Shown: one piece after another, positions 1 through 7,796 of the stretch
How positions within the stretch are numbered: the stretch's first letter is position 1
How the letters are laid out: each line of letters starts with the position of its first letter
NCBI RefSeq assembly: GCF_000684975.1
Contig: NZ_BAXZ01000014.1
Span: 1 to 64,000 of the forward strand
DNA: 64,000 nucleotides
Source: Paraburkholderia acidipaludis NBRC 101816
Lineage (GTDB): Bacteria > Pseudomonadota > Gammaproteobacteria > Burkholderiales > Burkholderiaceae
Direction: 5' to 3'
Made by a program: the position numbers and the translations under genes
Notes under the pieces: model-generated
Databases searched by the model: none
Seen by the model: only the letters and a program-made list of their open reading frames with translations
Told to the model about the DNA's origin: nothing

Positions 1-280
1 ACCACGCGCCCACACTGGTAGTGGTTCCGGAGCGTCTGTCGCCTCGCACCCTTCACGTTAGTGACAAAGGGCTCATTCTTCCTGCTGCGCGCTACGCGCA
101 CCGCAGACAGGTCTGCAAGGGAAACCGGTCTTGCTGCCAGGCGTTTCGGTGTGCATACCGCTGGTTTGGGTTATGCCCTTCGGCGGCGTAGCGCCGCCGG
201 AAGGATGAGTGCTTTGTCACTCCGTTGGACGGCGAGTGATGACAGACGCTCCGGAACCACTACCAAAGTGGGCGAGTGGT
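1..280. repeat. Large nested palindromic element
   Basis: Positions 1-40 and 241-280 are inverted copies of each other with about 37 of 40 bases matching; 16-40 against 241-265 is perfect over 25 bases. A second inverted pair lies inside them at 61-82 and 199-220 (about 19 of 22), with equal 20-base gaps on both sides, and a short hairpin sits at 182-198. The whole stretch could fold into one long interrupted hairpin centred near 140. No convincing gene lies inside. The left arm may extend beyond the window. It resembles a non-autonomous mobile or extragenic palindromic repeat, but I cannot name a family. Confidence 0.75.
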
Positions 281-318
281 GGTGGGCGTCACACTGGCGG
301 TGTGAGCGGCTTTCTTTG

Positions 319-350
319 CCTACTTTCTTTGCCGCGGCAAAGAAAGTAGG
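319..350. repeat. Perfect 32-bp palindrome
   Basis: The 16-base half site CCTACTTTCTTTGCCG is followed at once by its exact reverse complement. Similar palindromes followed by a GCCGCCCCGCACAGGGG-type flank are, from memory, scattered through Paraburkholderia genomes as intergenic repeats. It lies between the nested palindrome and the 3' end of the leftward methyltransferase gene, so it could also act as a transcript-end hairpin. The stretch 351-430 holds no gene that I can see. Confidence 0.8.
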
Positions 351-430
351 TGCCGCCCCGCACAGGGGCAACCCTGGCATACCGACACGAAAACAAGAAA
401 ACACCAAAACAACCAAAAACCACCCCCCAC

Positions 431-1246
431 TCAACGCGGCTTCCGAGCAACAAAATGCAGCCACCAGGCATCGCTCGTCCGCGCCTCGGGCGCAATAAGC
501 TGCCCATCGCAACTACCAAACACCGCGTCAACATCGAAACCAAGCGCATTGAGCTGACGACGCTGTTCAGGCAGCGTGGTATAGACAATCACGATGCCGA
601 ACATATGCGCCGCAGCCGTGCGAATCGAATAACCGTCGTAATCGCGATGCAGCGGCAGATGGCGCCGATAGTTGTAGAGCGCGAACGGCAGTAGCCGCGC
701 CGCGCGCAGCACGCGCCAGCCAAAACGCAGCGGATTGATCGAAAAGCGCGGCAGCAGTTGCCGCGGGCGCTCGTCGAAGCCGGGACCGCCGCGGTTGTGC
801 GTCGAGAAGAGCACGAGACCGCCGGGCCGCGTCACCCGGTACATTTCCTCGAGAATGCGCTCGCGGTCCTCGTAGTCGACGCAATCGATGCCGTTCCAGC
901 TGAACGCCGTGAGTGCGTAGTGATCCGAAGGCAACGCGGCCATGTCACGCGCATCCATATGCCGCAGATCCAGGCCCGGAAACGACTTGCGCGCCTGATC
1001 AAGGAGGCTCGCCGTGTAGTCGATGCCCGTGTAGTTCGACGAAATTTCCATCATCAGCGGAATCGTGCGCCCGGCGCCGATGCCGATATCGAGCAGCGGC
1101 TGGCCGTGACACTCGCGTGCAATCCATGCGAACGCGGCTTGCTCGCCGGCATCCGTCCACTTCTTGCCGCGCGTGAATTCGTGAAGAGCGTCTCTCGTCG
1201 TCCACGCGCGCCGGTTGACCTGATCGAGCGGAAGCTGCATATCCAT
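431..1246 (-). CDS. Class I SAM-dependent methyltransferase
   Basis: The 271-residue product has a Rossmann methyltransferase core: motif I LLDIGIGAGR at residues 51-60, an acidic second strand (GIDYTASLLDQAR, about 74-86), an HMDARDM motif near 97, and the post-motif RVTRPGGLVLFSTHN. The open frame runs further upstream, but the ATG at 1246 has GGAG about 8 bases before it and starts the conserved sequence, so the longer start is rejected. It is divergent from the carrier-protein operon and may methylate that pathway's product or a sugar. The acceptor cannot be read from sequence. Confidence 0.85.
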   Translation of the reverse strand: MDMQLPLDQVNRRAWTTRDALHEFTRGKKWTDAGEQAAFAWIARECHGQPLLDIGIGAGRTIPLMMEISSNYTGIDYTASLLDQARKSFPGLDLRHMDARDMAALPSDHYALTAFSWNGIDCVDYEDRERILEEMYRVTRPGGLVLFSTHNRGGPGFDERPRQLLPRFSINPLRFGWRVLRAARLLPFALYNYRRHLPLHRDYDGYSIRTAAAHMFGIVIVYTTLPEQRRQLNALGFDVDAVFGSCDGQLIAPEARTSDAWWLHFVARKPR

Positions 1247-1619
1247 CGCATAACTCCAGTGGAATGGAAACCACGGTTCAACGCTCGTTCGTGCAACAGG
1301 AGTCCGAATGACGGAACCGGCGAGCGGGCCAGGAAGGGCTGCGCAACCATTTGAACAAAGCCGCCAGGCGGCGACTGTACGGGCGCGCACAAACGCTTCT
1401 GCGAAAGCGGGGCATCCTTCATGCAAACGCCGCAGCCCGCCGCCCGCGTCTGGACGGCCCCATCCGGCGTTGCGCGCAAGCCGCCTCACGCATGAGTGCG
1501 CTGGCGCACCGACGCAGCTTCGTGACCATTCGTTAAATACCCGTACCGGACGCGACGGCCGCCTTCAGGGCATCCGCCCGCCGATTCCCACGCCATTCAG
1601 CCAGAGGGGGCACCGCTCC
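1247..1619. promoter_or_regulatory. Divergent intergenic region, methyltransferase / carrier-protein operon
   Basis: This 373-base gap separates two divergent transcription units and must hold both promoters. I see no convincing sigma-70 boxes, no strong palindrome and no credible small gene. The short open frames that cross it look like chance frames in GC-rich DNA. Confidence 0.4.
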
Positions 1620-1871
1620 ATGAAAACAGCACTGCGACGCATCCTTTCCGAATCCGCCCGTCTCGACGTGCCCGCCGACACGCTCGCCGACGACGCCGAC
1701 CTCTACGCCGCAGGCCTCTCTTCACTGGCAACGGTGCATCTCATGCTCGCCATCGAAGATGAGTTCGACATCGAGATTCCCGACCGCATGCTGACGCGGC
1801 GCCTCTTTTCGAGCATCGACTCGCTCGCCGCCGCGGTCGCCGAACTGCAGCAGGCAAAGGCGGCGGCATGA
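1620..1871 (+). CDS. Acyl/aminoacyl carrier protein
   Basis: This 83-residue acidic protein has the ACP four-helix pattern. The motif LYAAGLSSLATV places Ser35 where the phosphopantetheine arm attaches; the usual Asp before it is Ser34. The downstream helix LMLAIEDEFDIEIPDRML is typical of small stand-alone carrier proteins. It is the first gene of a unit with an acyl-CoA-dehydrogenase-like protein (ATGA overlap) and an amino acid:carrier-protein ligase. In the Bradyrhizobium family such carrier proteins receive glycine or alanine from the ligase rather than fatty acids, so an aminoacyl carrier is the best inference. Confidence 0.9.
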   Translation: MKTALRRILSESARLDVPADTLADDADLYAAGLSSLATVHLMLAIEDEFDIEIPDRMLTRRLFSSIDSLAAAVAELQQAKAAA

Positions 1872-3142
1872 ACGCCCCGCTCACCGAACAGGCCGTCGAA
1901 CACGAACGGCGCGCACTTACCGAAACGGCCGGCGCCGTGGTCCCGCCCGCTCGCGCACCCGAGGCCGAGTGGCTCGCCGCCGCGCAGCGCGTCGCGCAGA
2001 TCGCCGCGCAGCATGCGGATCACGTCGATCGCGAAGCGCGCTTTCCCGTGGAAGCGTTCGACGCCTTGAAGGCCGAGCGCCTGCTCTCCGCGATGGTGCC
2101 CGAACGTTTCGGCGGCGCGGGGCTCTCGCTCGCCGACGTCGCGACCGTCTGCGAGACGCTCGCGCACGGCTGCGCCTCGACCGCGATGATCTACGCGATG
2201 CACCAGATCCAGGTAGCCTGCATCGCGCAGCACGGAAGCGCCGTGCCCTGGCAGCAGCACGTTCTCACCCGGCTAGTGGAGCAGCAGTGGCTGCTCGCCT
2301 CCGCCACGTCGGAAGAGAACATCGGCGGCAGCATGCGCACGAGCGCCTGCGCCGTCGAGGTGAACGACGGCCGCTTCCGCATCGAGAAGATGGCGCCCAC
2401 GATCTCCTACGGCGCCCACGCAGACGGCATTCTGGTGACCGCGCGCCGCACCGCCGAATCGCCGGCGTCGGACCAGGTGCTGATCGTCACGCTGCTCGGC
2501 GACCTCGAGCTCGACAAGCGCGGCACGTGGGACGCAATGGGCATGCGCGGCACCTGCAGCGAAGGCTTTCGGCTCGTCGCCGGCGGGGTTGCCGAACAGA
2601 TCCTGCCGACGCCGTTCGCGGACATCGCCGACCAGACCATGCTGCCCGTCTCGCACACGCTCTGGGCCGCGGTCTGGACCGGCGTGGCGAGCGACGCCGT
2701 GAACCGCGCGAAAGCGTTCTTCCGCGCCCAGGCGCGCGCGAAGCCGGGCTCGGTGCCCCCGGCCGGCATGCGTCTCGCCACAGCCGTAGGACTCCTGCAG
2801 ATGATGCAGGCGCGCCTCGCCGTCGCGCTCGACGCGGCGCGCGCAGCCCATCGCGCTCGCGCGGCCGGCGCCGGCTCCGACGCGCCGCTCTCGGCCATGC
2901 TCAACTTTGCGTCGGACATGAATACGCTCAAGACGAGCATCTCGTCCACGGCGCTGGACGTCGTGCAGGAAGTGCTGATGATCTGCGGCATGGCCGGCTA
3001 CAAGAACGGCACCGAGTACAGCGTGGGACGCCACCTGCGCGACCTGCACTCGGCGCCGCTGATGATCAACAACGACCGCATCGCGCAAAACACCGCAAGC
3101 CTGCTGCTCGCACAGCGGCCCACGGGCCCGGGGAGAGCCTGA
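1868..3142 (+). CDS. Acyl-CoA dehydrogenase-like flavoprotein
   Basis: The 424-residue protein has the acyl-CoA dehydrogenase fold: an alpha-helical N-terminus (about 30-150), a middle beta domain with MRTSACAVEV and KMAPTISYGAHADG, and a C-terminal four-helix domain ending GTEYSVGRHLRDLHSAPLMINND. The Glu found in the YEGT motif of medium-chain enzymes is absent; MINND occupies that stretch. This recalls flavin monooxygenases of the same fold (DszC, HsaA), although some dehydrogenases carry the base elsewhere. It overlaps the carrier-protein gene by 4 bases and lies 1 base from the ligase gene, so it probably oxidises the aminoacyl group on the carrier. Confidence 0.85.
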   Translation: MNAPLTEQAVEHERRALTETAGAVVPPARAPEAEWLAAAQRVAQIAAQHADHVDREARFPVEAFDALKAERLLSAMVPERFGGAGLSLADVATVCETLAHGCASTAMIYAMHQIQVACIAQHGSAVPWQQHVLTRLVEQQWLLASATSEENIGGSMRTSACAVEVNDGRFRIEKMAPTISYGAHADGILVTARRTAESPASDQVLIVTLLGDLELDKRGTWDAMGMRGTCSEGFRLVAGGVAEQILPTPFADIADQTMLPVSHTLWAAVWTGVASDAVNRAKAFFRAQARAKPGSVPPAGMRLATAVGLLQMMQARLAVALDAARAAHRARAAGAGSDAPLSAMLNFASDMNTLKTSISSTALDVVQEVLMICGMAGYKNGTEYSVGRHLRDLHSAPLMINNDRIAQNTASLLLAQRPTGPGRA

Positions 3143-3143
3143 C

Positions 3144-4175
3144 ATGAACACCATGACCGACACGGCGGCGCTGCAGGCCGCGACCCAGGCCGGCGCCGAT
3201 GCCGCACCGAGCTTTCGCGACGAGTTGCTCGCAAAGGGCCTCCTCATCGACACGGGCGAAAACGGCTTGTACGGCCGCAGCCAGATTTTCGAGGACGTGG
3301 TGGACCGGCTGAACGCGGCCATCACTCACCTCGGAGCCGACCAGTCGCCCGAAGTGCTGAGATTTCCGCCGGCCATGCGCCGCACGGACTTCGAGGACAG
3401 CGAGTACCTGAAGAACTTTCCGCAACTGGCGGGCACGATCCATTCGTTCTGCGGCAACGAAGCCGGACAAATGCGCCTTCTGCGCTGTCTCGACGACGCG
3501 ATGAAAGAAAGCGGCGACGACCGCGACACGCAATGGATGGAGCAGCAAAAGCCCACGCGCCTCGTGCTCACGCCGGCTGCCTGCTATCCGATCTATCCGG
3601 TCATGGCGCGGCGCGGGCCTCTGCCCGCACAGGGCCGCACCGTCGACGTGCTCTCGTACTGCTTTCGCCACGAGCCCTCGCTCGACCCCGCGCGCATGCA
3701 GATGTTCCGCCAGCGCGAATACGTGCGTCTCGGCAACGCGGAACAGGTCATGGCGTTTCGCCAGATGTGGATCGACCGCGGCTCGCTGCTGATTTCCCTC
3801 CTTGGGCTGCCGGTAGACGTCGATCTCGCCAACGACCCGTTCTTCGGCCGCGGCGGCAAGATCGTCGCGGACAGCCAGCGCGCCCAGGCGCTGAAGTTCG
3901 AGTTGCTGATTCCGGTAGCGAACGCGGACGGCAAGACGGCGTGCCTGTCGTTCAACTATCACATGGATCACTTCGGCGGCATCTGGAAGATCGCGTGCGA
4001 AGACGGCTCGACCGCGCATACCGCCTGCGTCGGCTTCGGCATGGAGCGCATCACGCTCGCGCTGCTGCGTCACCACGGTCTCGACGTCAGCGCGTGGCCC
4101 GACGACGTGCGCGCGCTCCTGTGGGGCGATACCGGAGGGCGCATTGCCAAAGCCCTCAAGGAGTCGGGCGCATGA
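3144..4175 (+). CDS. Amino acid:[carrier protein] ligase (SerRS-like)
   Basis: The 343-residue protein is a catalytic core of class II synthetase type without a tRNA-binding arm. Motif 2 is CFRHEPSLDPARMQMFRQRE and motif 3 is ACVGFGMERITLAL. Cys147, Glu192 and Cys295 have the same spacing as the three zinc ligands I recall for the Bradyrhizobium enzyme. That family activates glycine or alanine with ATP and loads it onto the phosphopantetheine of a small carrier protein instead of tRNA. The carrier gene lies two genes upstream and the next gene overlaps by 4 bases. The family assignment is firm; the amino acid used here is unknown. Confidence 0.92.
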   Translation: MNTMTDTAALQAATQAGADAAPSFRDELLAKGLLIDTGENGLYGRSQIFEDVVDRLNAAITHLGADQSPEVLRFPPAMRRTDFEDSEYLKNFPQLAGTIHSFCGNEAGQMRLLRCLDDAMKESGDDRDTQWMEQQKPTRLVLTPAACYPIYPVMARRGPLPAQGRTVDVLSYCFRHEPSLDPARMQMFRQREYVRLGNAEQVMAFRQMWIDRGSLLISLLGLPVDVDLANDPFFGRGGKIVADSQRAQALKFELLIPVANADGKTACLSFNYHMDHFGGIWKIACEDGSTAHTACVGFGMERITLALLRHHGLDVSAWPDDVRALLWGDTGGRIAKALKESGA

Positions 4176-5161
4176 GCGTGCCGACCGAATCGTTGAGCCC
4201 GGCCGGCGCGCGCGAGCACGTCTCGCACGCGCTGCACCAGGGCGACCGGGTATGGCAGGAGACGAACTGCTACGTCGACCTGTGGATCGAGCTGCTGCAC
4301 GGCATGGGCTTCGATCCGCGCGCGGCGCTCGCCTTCACGGTCACGCAGGACTTCGAGGGCGATCAGTTCACGTTCTTCAAGTTCCCGCTGGAAGACATCG
4401 AAAAGCTCTACGGCACGCAGGTACAGGAGCTCGCGATCTACGACTCGCTCGAAGATCGCGTCCGGGCGCAGACACAACGCGGCAACACGGTGCTCGTCGA
4501 AGTGGACGGCTACTATCTGCCGAACACGCGAGCGACTTCCTATAAGCGCGAGCATCCGAAAACCACCGTCGGTATCGACTTCATCGATCCGCCGTTGCGC
4601 CGCCTCGGGTACTTCCACAATACGGGCTACCACACGCTCGAAGGCGAGGACTACGACGGCGTGTTCCGCAGGCTGCCGCAGTTCCAGGGGCAGGCCGATC
4701 TGCTGTTTCCCTACGTCGAATTCGCCAAGCCGGTACGGCCGCCGCTCGCGGGCAGCGCACTCGCGCAGGGTTCCGTGCAGCTCCTGCGCGGTCATCTGCT
4801 GCGCCGGCCGCCGCGCAATCCCGTTACCGAATGGCGCGCCCACTTTCCGGCGCAGCTCGATATGCTGCTCGAACGCGGAGAGCGCTTCTTCCATCCGTAC
4901 TCGTTCAATCTGATGCGGCAGCTCGGCGCGAACTTCGAATTTCTCTCGAAGTATCTGGGCTGGCTGAATGCCCAAGGCATCGACGTGCCGGAATCGATCG
5001 CGGTGTCGGCACAAAAGATCGCGTCGGAAGCCATGGTGATGCAGTTCCGTCTCGTGCGCGCGATGGCGCGCGGCCGGCGCGATACCTGCGACGACTGCTT
5101 CGACGTGCTCGAAGCCGCCTACGAAAACACGCTCCCGCCGCTCGCCCGGCACATGGCGTAA
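4172..5161 (+). CDS. DUF1839 family protein
   Basis: The 329-residue soluble protein begins at an ATG that overlaps the ligase stop codon (ATGA). Recognisable stretches include WQETNCYVDLWIELLHGMGF near the N-terminus, DFEGDQFTFFKFP and DGYYLPNTRATSYKREHPKT in the middle, and a helical C-terminus. I recognise it as the DUF1839 family, which I recall as a genomic partner of amino acid:carrier-protein ligases; its biochemical role is not known to me. By position it may be an acyltransferase-like or condensing component that takes the aminoacyl group from the carrier, but this is inference only. Confidence 0.8.
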   Translation: MSVPTESLSPAGAREHVSHALHQGDRVWQETNCYVDLWIELLHGMGFDPRAALAFTVTQDFEGDQFTFFKFPLEDIEKLYGTQVQELAIYDSLEDRVRAQTQRGNTVLVEVDGYYLPNTRATSYKREHPKTTVGIDFIDPPLRRLGYFHNTGYHTLEGEDYDGVFRRLPQFQGQADLLFPYVEFAKPVRPPLAGSALAQGSVQLLRGHLLRRPPRNPVTEWRAHFPAQLDMLLERGERFFHPYSFNLMRQLGANFEFLSKYLGWLNAQGIDVPESIAVSAQKIASEAMVMQFRLVRAMARGRRDTCDDCFDVLEAAYENTLPPLARHMA

Positions 5162-5224
5162 AAAAGCCGGCTGGCGCCGCGCCCCCGCGAGCGCCCGAGG
5201 CGAACGGGAGAGAGGAGAGCCGGC

Positions 5225-7750
5225 GTGCGCCATCTGAGCAACGACTGCGCCGGGCACGGCCCCGAACCCGGCGGCGCCGAGGACGGCTGCGCGCCGGCCG
5301 ACAGCGTGTGGCCGCGCCGGCTCTCGCAAGGCTGGCAATGTGTCTCGACACCGGCGAGCGCCTGCGCCCGGCCGGCCGAACTGCCCGCCGCGGGCTGGCT
5401 GAACGCGCCGGTGCCGGGCACGCTCGCCTCGGCGCTGCGCGCGGCCGGGCGGCTCGACCTCGAGCGGCCGCCGGAGTTCGAACGGGACGACCACTGGTAC
5501 CGCCTCACGCTCGCAGGTCACGGCCGGCACACGCTGCGCCTGAACGGCCTCGCGACGCTGGCCGAGGTATGGCTCGACGACCGGCTGCTGCTCGCCTCCG
5601 AATCAATGTTCATCGCGCACGATGTCGAAATCGACCTGGACGGCACTGCGGTGCTCGCGCTCTGCTTCCGCTCGCTCGCGCCGTCGCTCGCCGCGCGCCG
5701 CACGCGTGCGCGCTGGCGCCCGCGGCTCGTCGACCCGCCCGCTTTACGCAACGTGCGCGCCACGCTGCTCGGGCACATGCCGGGCTGGTGTGCGCCGCTT
5801 CATGCGGTAGGCCCCTGGCGGCCGGTCGAGCTGCTCGCCGATACGCCGCACGCGATTCGCACGCTCGACCTGCGCCCCTCCGTCGAGGGCGAAGACGGCG
5901 TGGTGGAGATCGTCCTGCGCTTCGTCCATCCGCATGATGCGAACACGTCCGCCACGCTTCGCTGCGCCGACGCGCAAGCCCCGCTCGCGTGGACCGACGC
6001 CTGCACGCTGTGCGGCAGCGTGCGCGTGCCGCGCGCCGAGCGCTGGTGGCCGCACACGCATGGCGCGCCGGCACGGCACGCCGTCGAGCTGCGTCTGGAC
6101 ACGACGCCGATTGCCCTCGGCAACGTGGGATTCCGCACGATCGAAGTCGATCGCGGCGCGGACGGCGCCGGCTTCGCGCTGCGCATCAACGGCGTGCCGG
6201 TATTTTGCCGCGGCGCATGCTGGACGAACGCCGATCTCGTGACGCTGGCCGGCACGCGCGCGCAGCTTGCGCACACCTTCGCGCTCGCTCGCGACGCGGG
6301 GCTGAACATGATCCGCGTGGGCGGCACGATGGTCTACGAGTCGGACGACTTCTATCGTCTCGCCGACGAACAGGGTCTGCTCGTCTGGCAGGACTTTGCC
6401 TTCGCGAACTTCGACTACCCGACCGACGAGGCCTTCGTCGCCGCCGTCGAGAGCGAAGCCACGCAGTTTCTCGCGCGCACGCGCCGCTACGCCGCGCTCG
6501 CCGTGCTATGCGGCGGCAGCGAGGCGGACCAGCAGGGCGCCATGTTCGGCCTGCCGCCCGAGATGCGCGAGCAGGCGCTCTTCACGCGGCAACTGCCGGG
6601 CATCGCGGCGCGCGAGCGGCCGGACGTGCCCTACGTCACGAACTCCCCGTCGGGCGGCACCTGGCCGTTTTCCACGCGCACGGGCGTCACGCACTACTAC
6701 GGCGTGAGCGCATACCTGCGCCCCCTCGACGACGCGCGCCGCGCGCAGGTGCGCTTCGCCTCCGAGTGTCTCGCCTTCGCCAATGTTCCCGACGACGCGA
6801 CGCTGCACGACGGACCCGGCACCCTGCACGCCCACGATCCGCGCTGGAAAGCCGCCGTGCCGCGCGACCCCGGCGCGGGCTGGGATTTCGACGACGTGCG
6901 CGACCATTACGTGCGCACGCTCTACGGTGTGGAACCGTCGCAGGTGCGCTACGAAGATCCGCAGCGCTACCTCGACCTTTCGCGCGCGGTCGTGGCCGAG
7001 CTGATGACCGAAGTCTTTTCCGAGTGGCGGCGCCAGGGCTCGTCGTGCGGCGGCGGGCTCGTCTGGCAGCTCCAGGATCTGCGCGCGGGCGCGGGCTGGG
7101 GCGTGATCGACGCTCTCGGCCGCCCCAAGAGCGCCTGGCACGCGCTGGCGCAAATACTGCAGCCGGTGCAGGTGCTCATCACGGACGAGGGGCTCGACGG
7201 GCTCGACGTGCATCTGGTCAACGATACGGCCGATGCGCTCTCGTTGCAGCTCGACCTCGTCTGCCTGCGCGACGGCGCCGTGAGCGTCGTCTCGGGCACG
7301 CGCGCCGTCGAACTCGCGCCGCGCAGCGTGCAGCGCATCGCTTGCGCGGACCTGCTCGGGCGCTTCTTCGATTTCACGCACGCTTACCGCTTCGGCCCGC
7401 GCACGCACGAGGTAACGATCGCCACGCTGCGCGACGCCGCGAGCGGCCACATCTGGTCCGAGGCTTGTCACCTGCCCGAGCGGCGCGTGCTCGAACGTCA
7501 CGATCTCGGCATCGCGGCGACGCCGCAGAAGAGCGGTGACGGCTGGATGCTCACGCTCGAAGCCAGGCGCTTTGCGCGTTACGTCCACATTGCCGACGCG
7601 CACTATCGCGCCGCCCGGGACTGGTTTCACCTGCCGCCGAACCGGCCGGTGACGGTGCCGCTCGTGCCGCTCGCCGATCACGCGAGGGATGCGGCGCCCG
7701 ACGGCGAGGTGCGGGCGATCAACGCCGTTGCGCCGGTCTTCTATCGTTGA
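5225..7750 (+). CDS. Glycoside hydrolase family 2, beta-mannosidase-like
   Basis: The 841-residue protein has GH2 order: a jelly-roll sugar-binding domain (about 45-190), an immunoglobulin-like domain (about 195-300), a TIM barrel (about 300-610) and C-terminal beta domains. Glu433 in CGGSEADQQ fits the acid/base and Glu514 in RFASECLAFA fits the nucleophile, as in beta-mannosidases and exo-glucosaminidases. Translation starts at GTG, preceded by GAGAGGAGAG. There is no signal peptide, so it would act in the cytoplasm, perhaps trimming or recycling intermediates of the locus's polysaccharide. The DUF1839 gene ends 63 bases upstream on the same strand. Substrate unproven. Confidence 0.85.
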   Translation: MRHLSNDCAGHGPEPGGAEDGCAPADSVWPRRLSQGWQCVSTPASACARPAELPAAGWLNAPVPGTLASALRAAGRLDLERPPEFERDDHWYRLTLAGHGRHTLRLNGLATLAEVWLDDRLLLASESMFIAHDVEIDLDGTAVLALCFRSLAPSLAARRTRARWRPRLVDPPALRNVRATLLGHMPGWCAPLHAVGPWRPVELLADTPHAIRTLDLRPSVEGEDGVVEIVLRFVHPHDANTSATLRCADAQAPLAWTDACTLCGSVRVPRAERWWPHTHGAPARHAVELRLDTTPIALGNVGFRTIEVDRGADGAGFALRINGVPVFCRGACWTNADLVTLAGTRAQLAHTFALARDAGLNMIRVGGTMVYESDDFYRLADEQGLLVWQDFAFANFDYPTDEAFVAAVESEATQFLARTRRYAALAVLCGGSEADQQGAMFGLPPEMREQALFTRQLPGIAARERPDVPYVTNSPSGGTWPFSTRTGVTHYYGVSAYLRPLDDARRAQVRFASECLAFANVPDDATLHDGPGTLHAHDPRWKAAVPRDPGAGWDFDDVRDHYVRTLYGVEPSQVRYEDPQRYLDLSRAVVAELMTEVFSEWRRQGSSCGGGLVWQLQDLRAGAGWGVIDALGRPKSAWHALAQILQPVQVLITDEGLDGLDVHLVNDTADALSLQLDLVCLRDGAVSVVSGTRAVELAPRSVQRIACADLLGRFFDFTHAYRFGPRTHEVTIATLRDAASGHIWSEACHLPERRVLERHDLGIAATPQKSGDGWMLTLEARRFARYVHIADAHYRAARDWFHLPPNRPVTVPLVPLADHARDAAPDGEVRAINAVAPVFYR

Positions 7751-7796
7751 TCGCGCGACTGGGCGGGCGGCGCGCAACGTGCCACCGCCCTCCCGC

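Noticed and set aside
1308..1619. Extension of the carrier-protein frame upstream
   Set aside because: Arg/Pro-rich chance frame; the ACP fold starts at 1620.
3533..4171. Upstream extension of the DUF1839 frame
   Set aside because: Arg-rich, out of frame with the real ligase gene; the true start is the ATGA overlap at 4172.
5225..7750. GH2 protein as a secreted enzyme
   Set aside because: The N-terminus is polar and lacks a hydrophobic core, so no signal peptide.
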